Virus record (IMG/VR): IMGVR_UViG_3300037502_002304
Span: 1-64,000 of that record
Source of the DNA: a virus
Length of the DNA stretch: 64,000 nt
Direction: 5' to 3' (one strand)
Shown: piece by piece, positions 29,003-37,862 of the stretch
How the letters are laid out: each line of letters starts with the position of its first letter
Position numbering within the stretch: the stretch's first letter is position 1
Notes under the pieces: generated by a model
Databases searched by the model: none
What the model saw: only the letters and a program-made list of their open reading frames with translations
What the model was told of the DNA's origin: nothing
Translations under genes and position numbers: made by a program

Positions 29003-29494
29003 TTCTATTGAATTCTTCTTTAATATCTCTGATAATAATTGTGGTTTATAATTAATAGCTTCACAGGATACATTTATATACCTACTATCGTTTATTTTTT
29101 CTTCATGAATATGACCATGGATATTAATACATCCACGTAATTCTGAAGGATGAATAGGTATATGAGATAAAATGAATCCATCATGTTTACTAATTATATA
29201 ACCACCTATACAATTTACGTAGTTGAGTAACTCTGTATTATGAGCTCTTCTACATAATTCATGGTTTCCAAGTAATACTTTTTTATACCCTTTTAATAAC
29301 TTTAACTTAGAGTACTCTTTAGATTTTTCAAGACTTATATCTCCTAAAATCCATATAGTATCTCTTTTAGTAACAGTATTATTCCAAGTATTAATTATGT
29401 AATTATCATGCTCTTCTACAGAGTTGAATCCTCTACGTAAGGCCATATTAGTATGACCTAAATGTAAATCTGATATTACATATACATCTCTCAT
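29000..29494 (-). CDS. Calcineurin-like metallophosphoesterase
   Basis: 164 residues with all metal-binding blocks of the calcineurin-like fold in order: SDLHLGH, LGDI, LGNHE, SHIPIH and HGHIHE. At this size it is the short single-domain form, as found in many phages; substrates of such forms include phosphodiesters and nucleotides, and the one here is unknown. Its start codon overlaps the preceding stop (TAATG), so translation is probably coupled. It is the last gene of the - arm. Confidence 0.9.
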   Translation of the reverse strand: MRDVYVISDLHLGHTNMALRRGFNSVEEHDNYIINTWNNTVTKRDTIWILGDISLEKSKEYSKLKLLKGYKKVLLGNHELCRRAHNTELLNYVNCIGGYIISKHDGFILSHIPIHPSELRGCINIHGHIHEEKINDSRYINVSCEAINYKPQLLSEILKKNSIE

Positions 29495-29709
29495 TACTGT
29501 AAATTACTATAATAAAGATAAGGACTTCCAGCATCTGGAATTTCTTCAGTCTCTGGAAATTTAATCTTATAGTCAGGTTCAAATTTTATGTAATATTCTA
29601 CCAATTCTTCTTCACGTATGACCTTTTTAAGCTCTTTATTCAGTTCTTCTAATTTTACCATGTTGTGTATGGTAATTACTTTATTATCAGTATCTATTGT
29701 GAAATTCAT
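29494..29709 (-). CDS. Small unknown protein
   Basis: 71 residues, acidic, alpha/beta (MNFTIDTDNKVITIHNMVKLEELNKELKKV and onward); no motif recognised. Overlaps the phosphoesterase start by one base (TAATG), so the two are likely co-translated. Confidence 0.55.
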   Translation of the reverse strand: MNFTIDTDNKVITIHNMVKLEELNKELKKVIREEELVEYYIKFEPDYKIKFPETEEIPDAGSPYLYYSNLQ

Positions 29710-29733
29710 AGCAATTTATTTTAATTAGTTATA

Positions 29734-29964
29734 TCAAATTAATTTAGAAAATCCTCTAACCACTTCAAGTTCTATAAGTTCATGACTATTATCTTTAACA
29801 TAGTTATAAACAGTTTCAGCCTCTTCATCAGTTTTAAAATAAAATCCAACCCTATCTCCTGATGTTTTTACTATAATAAGATAAGGTTTATTTCCTAGAT
29901 TGAATCCATCTGCAGGATAATATACAATCTCTTCAATATTTTTTACTTTAATTAAGTGTTTCAT
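29734..29964 (-). CDS. Small unknown protein
   Basis: 76 residues. Predicted beta-beta-alpha character (YLIIVKTSGDRVGFYFKTDE, then an acidic helix). Its start overlaps the stop of the upstream gene by 4 nt (ATGA), showing that TGA is read as a stop in this phage. Function not recognised. Confidence 0.55.
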   Translation of the reverse strand: MKHLIKVKNIEEIVYYPADGFNLGNKPYLIIVKTSGDRVGFYFKTDEEAETVYNYVKDNSHELIELEVVRGFSKLI

Positions 29965-30305
29965 AATGCTACAATATTATCAATTCTTTTTAAAACTTTT
30001 TTCATCCATTTTCTAGAAGGACGACATAAGAATCTACCTAAAAAACTTATAAGATCTACTCTAATACGATTTATTTCAGATAAAATTTTATAATAATTAC
30101 TTTGAAATTCTTCATCACTATATCTAATCATATAAAAATGAAATTTTTCATTAGTACCGTATATTTGAAATATAGTAGGGGATATTACTTTTTTAATAGT
30201 AACTGCTTTTTGTGAATATTTAGCATGTGTATCATTTGCTATAATATCCCCAAATCTATATCCTTTAGATATTTTATTTAAATAAACAATATCATATTTT
30301 TTCAT
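29961..30305 (-). CDS. Small unknown basic protein
   Basis: 114 residues. The beta-rich N-terminal half begins KKYDIVYLNKISKGYRFGDII, like short SH3-type barrels. The C-terminal half is a basic helix (FLGRFLCRPSRKWMKKVLKR). It ends with TGA in an ATGA overlap. No family recognised. Confidence 0.5.
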   Translation of the reverse strand: MKKYDIVYLNKISKGYRFGDIIANDTHAKYSQKAVTIKKVISPTIFQIYGTNEKFHFYMIRYSDEEFQSNYYKILSEINRIRVDLISFLGRFLCRPSRKWMKKVLKRIDNIVAL

Positions 30306-30362
30306 AACTATAATTTTTAAATTGTTTTAAATACTTACTTAATATTATAAAGGTTTATTCTA

Positions 30363-30689
30363 TTACTCAGGAAGTACTAACAAACTAACTGCATTTATAC
30401 AATCATCAGTATTCCAATCTTTATCACAATCAAACTCATAAGGTCCAGGATAATTAGGATCTACTAAAGTAATATATACTTTATTTTCCACCCAATCATA
30501 AGTTACTGTCTTTATAGACTTATCAACCTTCCTAGTCTTTTTCCTCATTCTGTCTTTAAAATAATCTTGTAGATATTCTGGAATAGGTTCAAATAGAACT
30601 TTATTATTTGAGTAACGAGATATTATAGTTTTATCTCTAATATATTCTATATCTTCTTCAGACAATGTTATATATTTTCGCCCCTTCAT
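30363..30689 (-). CDS. Small protein paralogous to the gene at 296-613
   Basis: 108 residues. Shares with the left-edge protein the blocks YI-L---DI-YI, EPIPE-LQDYF, YDW near the centre and EFDC--DW-TDDC near the end. This copy has codon use like its neighbours, whereas the left copy does not. It is likely the resident gene, and the other a transferred or diverged duplicate. Function unknown. Confidence 0.7.
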   Translation of the reverse strand: MKGRKYITLSEEDIEYIRDKTIISRYSNNKVLFEPIPEYLQDYFKDRMRKKTRKVDKSIKTVTYDWVENKVYITLVDPNYPGPYEFDCDKDWNTDDCINAVSLLVLPE

Positions 30690-30740
30690 GATTTTAAGTT
30701 TTTTCTAAGTTCTAAGAAATTCAATTAATTCATCCGAACC

Positions 30741-31025
30741 TTACTTTTTACTCTTTACAATTTTCTTTACTTCATCTACTGGCATACTTAACCAATCGAA
30801 AGGAATACTAAATATTACTTCTCCATTCCATTCTTCAAGGCTATCATCTATAATATAACATTCTTTAAAATCATCACTAAATGTTAAATAACAAGGATAA
30901 CCGTCACTTAACATTGGATATTCTTTTGGTCGTATTTCATGTAATTGTTTTCCTAGAGATAATACCTCATTATAAATTTGTTTATGAAATTCAATATGTT
31001 TTTTAAAATCTTCCTTTGCTATCAT
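30741..31025 (-). CDS. Small unknown protein
   Basis: 94 residues; helical N-terminus then a beta-rich region with FKECYIIDDSLEEWNGEVIF and a basic C-terminus (KIVKSKK). No signal peptide or motif recognised. It lies between ThyX and the paralogue of the left-edge protein, with short AT-rich gaps on both sides. Confidence 0.5.
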   Translation of the reverse strand: MIAKEDFKKHIEFHKQIYNEVLSLGKQLHEIRPKEYPMLSDGYPCYLTFSDDFKECYIIDDSLEEWNGEVIFSIPFDWLSMPVDEVKKIVKSKK

Positions 31026-31042
31026 CTTTAATTTATTTTATA

Positions 31043-32128
31043 TTATAATGCTTCCCAATTATTCTCAACCATATACCTATATTGAATAAATCCTCTAAAG
31101 TTATTACACCATCCTGGAATTCGTTTTACAGTTCTACCATCTTCAGAAAGAACAAATTTAATAAAAGATTTATACTCATCGTCAGTCATTGCTCTAGCAC
31201 AGTGCTCAAATGGACTCATATGTTTAGATTTCAACAATCTATCATGTAATTCAATATCTTTCTGATAATCAATTTTACCATCGAAAGTCATGTATGATAA
31301 ACGAGCACATCTAGCTGTAGCTATTTTAACTTTATTCTGTTCGTCATAGTCTTTAAAACCAGTATTATCAATTTTTTCAACTTCAATACGATTTCCTACA
31401 AAATCAATCATATCTCCAAATGGGATATGCCATTCCCCAGGTTCAAGAACTTTAGGTTTAGATTCATTCACTGCATCCCATAAAGATTCTGCTAATGCTT
31501 GGATATGTATTTCTGCAGGTGATTTAGATATTTTCCACCATTCTTCTTCAGTAAAATTTTGTTTACCATAGTAAGCTTCATAATCTTTCCTACTCCTAAA
31601 AACTATATTATCAGTATCAGATAATTTTTCATTTGGATTAATATATTGTGGGCATCTAAGTTCGAAGAAATTATCTAATTCAGTAGTAGTAACTAATACA
31701 GTATGCCACATAAATGGTTCAAGAAGACGATTACAGAGTTGCTTTGTTACATCTAATAATAAATGTTTATTTTCTGGTTCTATCCAGTTATCTCCATGCA
31801 ATTCACAAGCTCTTTCCACAGCATTGTCTTTTGCATGTAACCAACCTTCTTTACACCTATTAATAAGTTTCTCATCAGTAATATACGCACTTCCTTGCAT
31901 TCCTTTATGGTCTTTTTGCCATGCTATAGGAATAAAAGGGCATTCTTCAATCTGTTTAACCATTTTATTAAATGGAATAGCACGACTACTAGCTGAATTC
32001 CTACTAAACATTCTATGAGTCATTAACTCTGAATGAATAAATCTAGGATATGTAGCTAAAAATGATATAATTCTATCTCCTTGTTTATTTATACTATCTT
32101 GTACTATCTCTACTCCAATCTTTTTCAT
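31043..32128 (-). CDS. thyX: Flavin-dependent thymidylate synthase ThyX
   Basis: 361 residues from the ATG at 32128. The ThyX signature RHRx7S appears as THRMFSRNSASSR at about residues 37-49, with Thr in place of the first Arg. Further family blocks are SKHMSPFEHCARA and NNFRGFIQYRYM. ThyX makes dTMP from dUMP using FAD, NADPH and methylene-tetrahydrofolate. It works with the phage dUTPase, ribonucleotide reductase and DNA polymerase. A longer frame starts at 32164, but that ATG lies in the loop of a terminator hairpin. The ATG at 32128 has the usual AT-rich leader and starts the conserved core (MKKIGVEIV). The protein is longer than typical bacterial ThyX (about 220-250 residues). Confidence 0.92.
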   Translation of the reverse strand: MKKIGVEIVQDSINKQGDRIISFLATYPRFIHSELMTHRMFSRNSASSRAIPFNKMVKQIEECPFIPIAWQKDHKGMQGSAYITDEKLINRCKEGWLHAKDNAVERACELHGDNWIEPENKHLLLDVTKQLCNRLLEPFMWHTVLVTTTELDNFFELRCPQYINPNEKLSDTDNIVFRSRKDYEAYYGKQNFTEEEWWKISKSPAEIHIQALAESLWDAVNESKPKVLEPGEWHIPFGDMIDFVGNRIEVEKIDNTGFKDYDEQNKVKIATARCARLSYMTFDGKIDYQKDIELHDRLLKSKHMSPFEHCARAMTDDEYKSFIKFVLSEDGRTVKRIPGWCNNFRGFIQYRYMVENNWEAL

Positions 32129-32142
32129 ATAATCTATTTTAA

Positions 32143-32178
32143 TTAAATTAAAGGGAAGTCCCATTAAGAGACCTCCCT
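32143..32178 (-). terminator. Rho-independent terminator between lytic enzyme and thyX
   Basis: A 9-bp stem, AGGGAGGTC / GACTTCCCT with one G-T pair, and a 9-nt loop, followed on the - strand by TTTAATTTAATT. It would end the lysis transcript and implies a separate promoter, or read-through, for thyX. Confidence 0.6.
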
Positions 32179-32190
32179 ATAAATTTAACG

Positions 32191-32799
32191 CTATGGATTT
32201 AACAGGATAAATTCATGTTTTGAGAATTCCAGTAGGTAATCACTTAATCTAGTACCATAACTATCTGCCGGATTATATCTACCATTAGTTCTTAAGAATC
32301 TTTTTACTCCTGAAGCTCCTGCTAAATGTGCAGCAGCTAATAATCCAGCTTCTGTTATCTTTATACCTGCTATGTATTTACCTTCATATTTCTCAATAGT
32401 ACTTTCCAAGCGTTTTCTGTTAATTTTTAGAAGCATTATTATTGCTTTATCTTGAGCTTCTTCTGGAAAAATACTTGGATTTTTTCTAAATTCAGAAACT
32501 CTAAGTGACCCATATCCTACCTCTTTAAGTGCAGCCCTACCAAATTGGTATTTTCCAATATACCCTAATGTATTTACTACATTTGGATTATTAGAAGATT
32601 CTTTGTATGCTAAATGATTTAGAAAATTTTCTAATCCTAATGAATTTAATTTATGAAACTTTTCAGTTTCAACTTTAACTTTAAATCTCTCTAAATCATA
32701 TTCCATATTCTCTTCTAACATCTCTACAGGTAAAGTAGAGGTACTAGTAAATGTAGCAAAAGCTACACTTAAAATTAATAGAATAATTACTCTTTTCAT
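32191..32799 (-). CDS. Exported peptidoglycan-degrading enzyme (lytic transglycosylase/endolysin-like)
   Basis: 202 residues. A clear N-terminal signal or anchor (MKRVIILLILSVAFATFTST) is followed by a charged helical linker. The domain that follows begins with a probable catalytic Glu in LAYKESSNNP, then GYIGKYQFG and AAHLAGASGVKRFL; this order is typical of lysozyme/transglycosylase-like phage enzymes. It would cut peptidoglycan in the periplasm. A two-helix membrane protein lies 12 nt upstream, making a holin/endolysin-like pair. With its own export signal it may be a secreted or signal-arrest type of endolysin. Confidence 0.7.
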   Translation of the reverse strand: MKRVIILLILSVAFATFTSTSTLPVEMLEENMEYDLERFKVKVETEKFHKLNSLGLENFLNHLAYKESSNNPNVVNTLGYIGKYQFGRAALKEVGYGSLRVSEFRKNPSIFPEEAQDKAIIMLLKINRKRLESTIEKYEGKYIAGIKITEAGLLAAAHLAGASGVKRFLRTNGRYNPADSYGTRLSDYLLEFSKHEFILLNP

Positions 32800-32810
32800 A
32801 TAATATAAAT

Positions 32811-33047
32811 TTACTGTTTACTTCGTCGCTTTATTCTAAATAAAGTCTTATCTCCAAAGATTTCTAGACATAAATTTACAACTAAAAATGCTGGCCATAA
32901 TAAGATTATTAGTAAAAATATACATAAATCCATTAAAGTTATTTCAACTTCTTCTCTAAGATAAAATCTTTCTTTAACTTCAATGAAAGCCATAATTGAA
33001 GCTACAATAAGTCCTACTAATAAATACAATAAAACAAGTGTGTTCAT
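32811..33047 (-). CDS. Two-helix small membrane protein, holin candidate
   Basis: 78 residues. Helix 1 is LVLLYLLVGLIVASIMAFIE; helix 2 is MDLCIFLLIILLWPAFLVVN; a basic tail follows (FRIKRRSKQ). The topology and the position directly before the lytic enzyme suggest a holin. Its second helix shares an L--LLWP-F motif with the membrane proteins at 59424 and 59714, so these may be one family with a different role. Confidence 0.6.
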   Translation of the reverse strand: MNTLVLLYLLVGLIVASIMAFIEVKERFYLREEVEITLMDLCIFLLIILLWPAFLVVNLCLEIFGDKTLFRIKRRSKQ

Positions 33048-33074
33048 AATATAAATAATTTAAATAGTTAATAA

Positions 33075-33599
33075 TTAGTCAATTAAATCTTCAAAATTTG
33101 TCCATCCTTTATCTTTACAAATAAGAACTAATCCTCCAATAATATCTGCTACATCATTTTTACGTAGTTCTTTAGAATTCTTAACTCTAGCTAATTTTTC
33201 GTCAAGTCTTGACCCATAAGGATGGTGTTTAGCAAATATATCTAGAGGTTTTAATGCAGAGTTACCATAAGCTTTATCCTTAGCTTTCTGCATTTTTAAC
33301 AAACTACTATAAATCTTTTCAAAGTCATCACCTTCTACAAAATTTGGTATCTTTAATTTATTTACTGAATCAGTTTTAATGTAAAGATCATTCTCCTGTT
33401 TTTTCATAAAATCAGAATATACTTTCATTGAAACTTCATCATTATAACATGTTCCTACAAATTCCCAATCTTCTGGAATCAATTCTGCTAATGTCCCTAC
33501 TGTATCAGAACTAATACTGTATTTGTGATGTTCTGAATAATTTTTACCTTTTTTAAAAAATTCGTTACTTTCCCCCACAAATTTATAAATATTCTCCAT
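33075..33599 (-). CDS. Nucleotide-modification-associated (DUF1599-like) domain protein
   Basis: 174 residues from the ATG at 33599. An upstream frame reaches 33626 but would overlap the polymerase stop and lacks the AT-rich leader. The C-terminal 75 residues (KMQKAKDKAYGNSALKPLDI, then RLDEKLARVKN and DVADIIGGLVLICK) look like the helical Nmad1/DUF1599 type, found in many phages beside nucleotide genes. The N-terminal half is not recognised. It follows DNA polymerase on the same strand. A role in handling or sensing nucleotides is inferred. Confidence 0.55.
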   Translation of the reverse strand: MENIYKFVGESNEFFKKGKNYSEHHKYSISSDTVGTLAELIPEDWEFVGTCYNDEVSMKVYSDFMKKQENDLYIKTDSVNKLKIPNFVEGDDFEKIYSSLLKMQKAKDKAYGNSALKPLDIFAKHHPYGSRLDEKLARVKNSKELRKNDVADIIGGLVLICKDKGWTNFEDLID

Positions 33600-33610
33600 A
33601 TTATTATATT

Positions 33611-35611
33611 TTAATGATTCCACCAATCTACTACTTTAGGGTCAGCTTTTAAAGGTACTCTTGTATAAAATTTAGCTCCAGCTCTTTCCATACAATCTTG
33701 TACTATAACAGCCACTTCATCTGCTAAATCTTCTTCAGCTTCTAATAATACTTCATCATGTACAATATTAGTAAACAGTACTTTAAAAAGCCATCCTCTT
33801 TTTTGCAATTCATTAAATATATAAACACCTGCTAATTTAGTTATTTCTGCCGAAGTACCTTGAATAGGATAATTATAGGATTTACGTTCTATTATCCCCT
33901 GCATTTTAAAGAATTTACGTACTTTTGGCTTATAATAACTATAAAATTTATCAGTTTTAGCATATTTATGATGTCTATATTCTTCCCAAAATTTAGAATC
34001 AATTTCTTTTTCTAATTGCTTATATTCATCAAAAAAATCTATAAAAGATTTTCTTCTACTAATGTCATTAAATTGCACATAACCATATTTAAGAGCATCT
34101 TCTTTACACTTTTTAAAATAATTTTTTACCCCTTTAAAACTATTAAAATAAGCTTCATAAATAGCATTTCCTTCTTCTATAGGAATTGATAAATTTTGAG
34201 CTATAGTAATACCTTGCCCTCCATATTGAATAGCAAATCCAGCACTTTTAGCTTTTTGTCTAAGATCTGGACGCTCCTTTTTAACTTTCTCTAATGGAAT
34301 ATCTTTTAAATCTTCATGGAAACATAATTTAGCAATATAGCTGTGCATATCTCCTAATTTTCTGTCGTAAAATTCCAACAGAGCAGGGTCTAAAGTCTTA
34401 TTAGCAAATACTACAGCTTCTTGACCACTATAGTCACAATTCACTAATTTATAACCTTTAGGTGCAGTAAAGCATCCTCTAGTTTCTCCATCAGCTGGGA
34501 TATTTTGTAAATTAATATGATCTATTCCTGTAGTACTATCTTTACCACCACAGGACATTCTTCCAGTTGCTTTAATTTGTGTAAAATTACTATGAAGCCT
34601 ACCAGATACTTTATTTATCTGGTCTAAAAAAGTTTGTCCATAAGTAGTTACAACCTTTTCTGCTTTCTTATACTCTAAATATAAAGGAATTATTTCAAAC
34701 TTATCTTTTTGAGGTATTAGTATCTTAGCTTCTACTGAATCTTTAGGCAATCCAGTTTTATCATCTATAGTAGTGATATCAATTCCTAATTCTTTAAATA
34801 AAGGTATCACTTGCTTTTGTGATGACCAATTTATAGAACATTTTCTTTCAGGATTAAACAGGTCTAATTGTCTATCAATATATTTAAATAAATTATGAGA
34901 AATGACCCAATTATCTAATTTAATTTTACACTCCTGAAATCTCTTATAATCCTTTTCCATCTTTGCAGCCCATTTATCTCTATCAAGATAAATACCGCAA
35001 TATTCTATATAAGCAAGTACTTTTACAAAAAGATTATCTAAAGCTAGAGCTCTTCTTAAATCCCATTTATCAATCTCTTTAAGCTGTTTGTTCATAATGG
35101 GTTTTAGGTATTTTACATCATCTGCTCCATATATAATGACTTTTTCCGATAATCCTTCTGTAATAATTTTACCTCTAATTTCCTTATCTAATTCTACCCC
35201 CCAATATTTATAAGCAATATATTTTAAAGATTTCCTAGCTCCTTCTATACCAGTATTTAGTACCATCTCTGCCAACATAGTATCATATATATTTGATGGT
35301 ACTATCCTTTGATGGTATAGAAACTTTAGATCAAATTTAGCATTTTGAAATATAAATGTTTTATCAGGATCTTCTAATAGTTTTTTATATTTCTGTAAAT
35401 TTACAGTAGAAGCATCTATAACAAACTGATCATTATAAGTACCTAACTGTAAGGAAAGGATCCTTTTAGTGTAAGGATCCAAACCTTCAGTTTCGGTATC
35501 AACTCCAATATACTTAAATTTATTAAGATATTTTAAACTATCTTCTACTGTGCAGTGCTTAATATTATTGCTTTCAAATATTATTGGTTGATTAGTTATA
35601 TAATATATCAT
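33611..35611 (-). CDS. polA: DNA polymerase I family (family A) with 3'-5' exonuclease
   Basis: 666 residues. The N-terminal DEDD exonuclease has VDTETEG (about 37-43), QNAKFDLKFL and IYGADDV. The polymerase domain has TGRMSC, NIPADGETRGCF, motif A NCDYSGQEAV, motif B RQKAKSAGFAIQYGG and motif C IVHDEVLLE. This is the replicative polymerase of the phage. The start at 35611 is fixed by a Shine-Dalgarno sequence (AAGGAGGG, on the - strand just upstream), rare in this genome. A longer frame to 35641 adds ten unrelated residues. It follows dut and the reductase in one operon. Confidence 0.95.
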   Translation of the reverse strand: MIYYITNQPIIFESNNIKHCTVEDSLKYLNKFKYIGVDTETEGLDPYTKRILSLQLGTYNDQFVIDASTVNLQKYKKLLEDPDKTFIFQNAKFDLKFLYHQRIVPSNIYDTMLAEMVLNTGIEGARKSLKYIAYKYWGVELDKEIRGKIITEGLSEKVIIYGADDVKYLKPIMNKQLKEIDKWDLRRALALDNLFVKVLAYIEYCGIYLDRDKWAAKMEKDYKRFQECKIKLDNWVISHNLFKYIDRQLDLFNPERKCSINWSSQKQVIPLFKELGIDITTIDDKTGLPKDSVEAKILIPQKDKFEIIPLYLEYKKAEKVVTTYGQTFLDQINKVSGRLHSNFTQIKATGRMSCGGKDSTTGIDHINLQNIPADGETRGCFTAPKGYKLVNCDYSGQEAVVFANKTLDPALLEFYDRKLGDMHSYIAKLCFHEDLKDIPLEKVKKERPDLRQKAKSAGFAIQYGGQGITIAQNLSIPIEEGNAIYEAYFNSFKGVKNYFKKCKEDALKYGYVQFNDISRRKSFIDFFDEYKQLEKEIDSKFWEEYRHHKYAKTDKFYSYYKPKVRKFFKMQGIIERKSYNYPIQGTSAEITKLAGVYIFNELQKRGWLFKVLFTNIVHDEVLLEAEEDLADEVAVIVQDCMERAGAKFYTRVPLKADPKVVDWWNH

Positions 35612-35630
35612 AACTACTTCCCTCCTTATC
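35612..35630 (-). promoter_or_regulatory. Strong ribosome binding site of the DNA polymerase gene
   Basis: AAGGAGGG lies about 8 nt before the polymerase ATG on the - strand. Most genes in this window have only AT-rich leaders, so a full Shine-Dalgarno match here is unusual. It decides the start site against the upstream in-frame ATG at 35641. Confidence 0.7.
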
Positions 35631-35649
35631 CAACTGCACAAAATTACAA

Positions 35650-36093
35650 TTATTTTCCTGTATGACCAAACCCTCCTCCACCTCTTTTAGTATCTGATAG
35701 AGAATTTACTGTATTCCATTCTACTGGAATTACTTTTTCAAAAAATATTTGAGCTACCCTATCACCTACTTTATAAGGAAAAGGACAATATTCATTACAT
35801 TCAAACATTATTTTCCATTCCCCTCTATAATCACTATCTATCTGTCCTGGACTATTCTTAATTGATAATTTTTCATCAAAGAATTTAGTAATACTACTTC
35901 TAGGAACAATTACTCCTTTATATCCTTTAGGAATTTCAGTAGCAAATCCTAGATTAACTAGATAATGACTAGGGAAAACTTTAGTTATTTCAGCAGCAAA
36001 TACATCAAAACAAGCAGCTTCTTCAGTTGCTTTTACTGGAAGTTTTGCATCAGGATGTACTAATTTAATTTTTACATCAATAGGTTCTGTCAT
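35650..36093 (-). CDS. dut: dUTPase
   Basis: 147 residues with the five trimeric dUTPase motifs in order: ACFDVFA (I), PRSS (II), QIDSDYRGE (III, with the catalytic Asp), GDRVAQIFFEKV (IV) and RGGGGFGHTGK (V). It converts dUTP to dUMP and pyrophosphate, keeps uracil out of the DNA and feeds ThyX. It lies 11 nt after the reductase stop and 38 nt before the polymerase start. No oddities. Confidence 0.96.
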   Translation of the reverse strand: MTEPIDVKIKLVHPDAKLPVKATEEAACFDVFAAEITKVFPSHYLVNLGFATEIPKGYKGVIVPRSSITKFFDEKLSIKNSPGQIDSDYRGEWKIMFECNEYCPFPYKVGDRVAQIFFEKVIPVEWNTVNSLSDTKRGGGGFGHTGK

Positions 36094-36104
36094 GCTAATA
36101 ACTT

Positions 36105-37024
36105 TTAAACAATTTCACAATTACCTCCACCACAAGCGACTTCTCCTCGTAAGTCTGTATTATCAAATGTTTCTACTACTTTAGACAAATCAATATCTTT
36201 TAAGCTTTTATAAGCCTCCTCATACTCTTCTTTAGTACAAGATTCAAATGGGGCTTGCTTATAAGTATGTTCAACATAAGGAAGTACAGATATTCCACTA
36301 TATAAATCCCTATTTATCCACATCCAATTAGCAACTTCATCCCATTCATGTTCTTTAATAGATACAGTACAGCTTACATTATGAGAATTATAACCTTTAA
36401 TAAATCCAGGTTTAATCCACTTATCTGTAATTGCATGTACTCTATTCAATAAATCTATAGCTGATTCATCTCTAGTAACTGCTCCTTCTGGTGCTTTTTG
36501 CGGAACTTTGATAATAGCAGTAGTATCAGGATTAAAGTAATCATCTTCTAAAAGTTCTGGATGATGTATTGTTAGATAAGTATATAAAGCTTCTGTTTTA
36601 TTAAGCCTAATACGTCTCCAATAATATTTATCATGCCAAGCATGTATTCCAGAAGATGTTCCTAATACCAAACTAGTAGTCCCTGCAGGTTTTACAGTAG
36701 TAACCCTAGCAGCAGGATTAATACCTATTTTAGCTGCATATTCTCTATTAACTTGTACAGCTAAATTAGCAGCTTCTTCTATATTATAGTCAAATACCTT
36801 CATTGAAGCAATACCTGTTTGAGAAACCCCCAATAATGCCTCTTTTTCACAATTTCTACGCCAACTATCTCTTAGATAGTGGAAATCTGTATAACTTGCT
36901 TGAAGAGTACCAATAATAGTAGCAGCTTTAACTCTATCATTAAAGTCTTGCTGTGATACTAAATTAGAAACATTTACTTCAGTAAGATTACACATTTGTT
37001 CAGAATGTAGTGATACCTCATGAC
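36105..37024 (-). CDS. nrdJ: Class II ribonucleoside-triphosphate reductase, exon 2
   Basis: Second exon, joined to the one at 37863-38814 by removal of a group I intron. Its first two bases complete the split codon TGT of the catalytic cysteine, so the joined protein reads NPCHEVSL with Cys318. The partner Cys329 lies 11 residues later (QMCNLTEVN), the same spacing as Cys408/Cys419 of the Lactobacillus enzyme. The end CGGGNC (Cys615/Cys620) is the C-terminal redox pair. The ATG at 36995 (MCNLTEVN) is not a true start. The full protein is 623 residues, shorter than the 739-residue Lactobacillus form. Confidence 0.92.
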
Positions 37025-37862
37025 CTTTATTGTTAACACTCTATAAAGAGTGTGCCTAGTCATTTCTGCTAGGCTCTGCATATTACTATGCAGAACAGAC
37101 TATATCATCACCCATTACTGGGGCCTTTCGTCCAATAATTTGTATTTAAAAGAATCTGTTATGTATGGTCTAATACCTTTCATAAATTTATTAATATCTT
37201 TTGTTCTTAAAGTTAGATAATAATACTTACCGTTCTTATTTATATTCCACTCCAAATTTAATTTATCTTTTAAAGCCTTCTTTAAGATGAATAAATCTCC
37301 ATAAGAAAGTCTTTTAAGATTTAGAGTTACTTTATATGAAGGATTGACCATACCTATATTAGGTCTAAAATCTTTATAAATAGACCCATCACTCATATAT
37401 AAAAAGGATAAGGCTTCATAATCTAATAATTTTAAGGCGTGTACATCAATACTTTTATAGTTACCTACATATATTCTATCTCTTAATTTAGTAAAGAATG
37501 GGTGTGTTTTTGTTTCTAACCTATATTGAGGTTGTCTGCCTTCTCCTTTATCTACAGAATATATTTTAGTACTGGTAATGTTTTCTAAAATATCTCTACA
37601 TAAAAGAACATAATCTTTATTTTTTTGTATCATATTCATTATAAACTTGGCATTTTTCTTATACTTATACACGCCTCCGTCTCCCATTACCATAAAAGAG
37701 ACTAACTTAACCAATTCCTTTTTATCAGTGATTTTTCTCATAACAAATTATTATAGTCGTTACACAATTCATATCGAATTAGCACGGTATTGTCCTAGTA
37801 GGAGTTCTACCGTTTTTAGAAAGGTTTTCATAGTAGATTACTCTATTATGCCGCTATCATTA
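37025..37862 (-). ncRNA. Group I self-splicing intron in the ribonucleotide reductase gene
   Basis: 838 nt. The 5' exon ends CCGT and the intron guide GCGG (37854-37851) pairs with it, giving a P1 helix with the U-G wobble at the splice site. The intron ends in G (37025), as required. P7 forms between GACTA (37758-37754) and TAGTC (37102-37098), the latter within GATGATATAGTC, close to the conserved S element. Further hairpins lie near the 3' end (GCCTAG / CTAGGC; ACTCTTTATAGAGT). A homing endonuclease ORF fills the P8 loop. Splicing rejoins the catalytic cysteine codon exactly in frame. Confidence 0.92.
37115..37741 (-). CDS. LAGLIDADG-type homing endonuclease inside the intron
   Basis: 208 residues. 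Two repeats typical of the family: ELVKLVSFMVMGDGGVYKYK (with MGDGG matching the LAGLIDADG active end) and ALSFLYMSDGSIYKD (with YMSDGS). Basic strands between them would contact DNA. It would cut intronless copies of the reductase gene at the catalytic-cysteine codon and so spread the intron. The ORF lies between the two strands of P7; its last codons run into the conserved core of the intron. Splicing removes it, so it needs translation from the precursor. Confidence 0.88.
   Translation of the reverse strand: MRKITDKKELVKLVSFMVMGDGGVYKYKKNAKFIMNMIQKNKDYVLLCRDILENITSTKIYSVDKGEGRQPQYRLETKTHPFFTKLRDRIYVGNYKSIDVHALKLLDYEALSFLYMSDGSIYKDFRPNIGMVNPSYKVTLNLKRLSYGDLFILKKALKDKLNLEWNINKNGKYYYLTLRTKDINKFMKGIRPYITDSFKYKLLDERPQ

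Noticed and set aside
36105-36995. Independent gene starting at MCNLTEVN
   Set aside because: The sequence upstream of this ATG continues the reductase (HEVSLHSEQ) and belongs to exon 2 starting at 37024.
37025-37862. Intein rather than intron in the reductase
   Set aside because: The insert has stop codons in the host frame at both ends, splits a codon and has P1 and P7 pairings, all typical of a group I intron.
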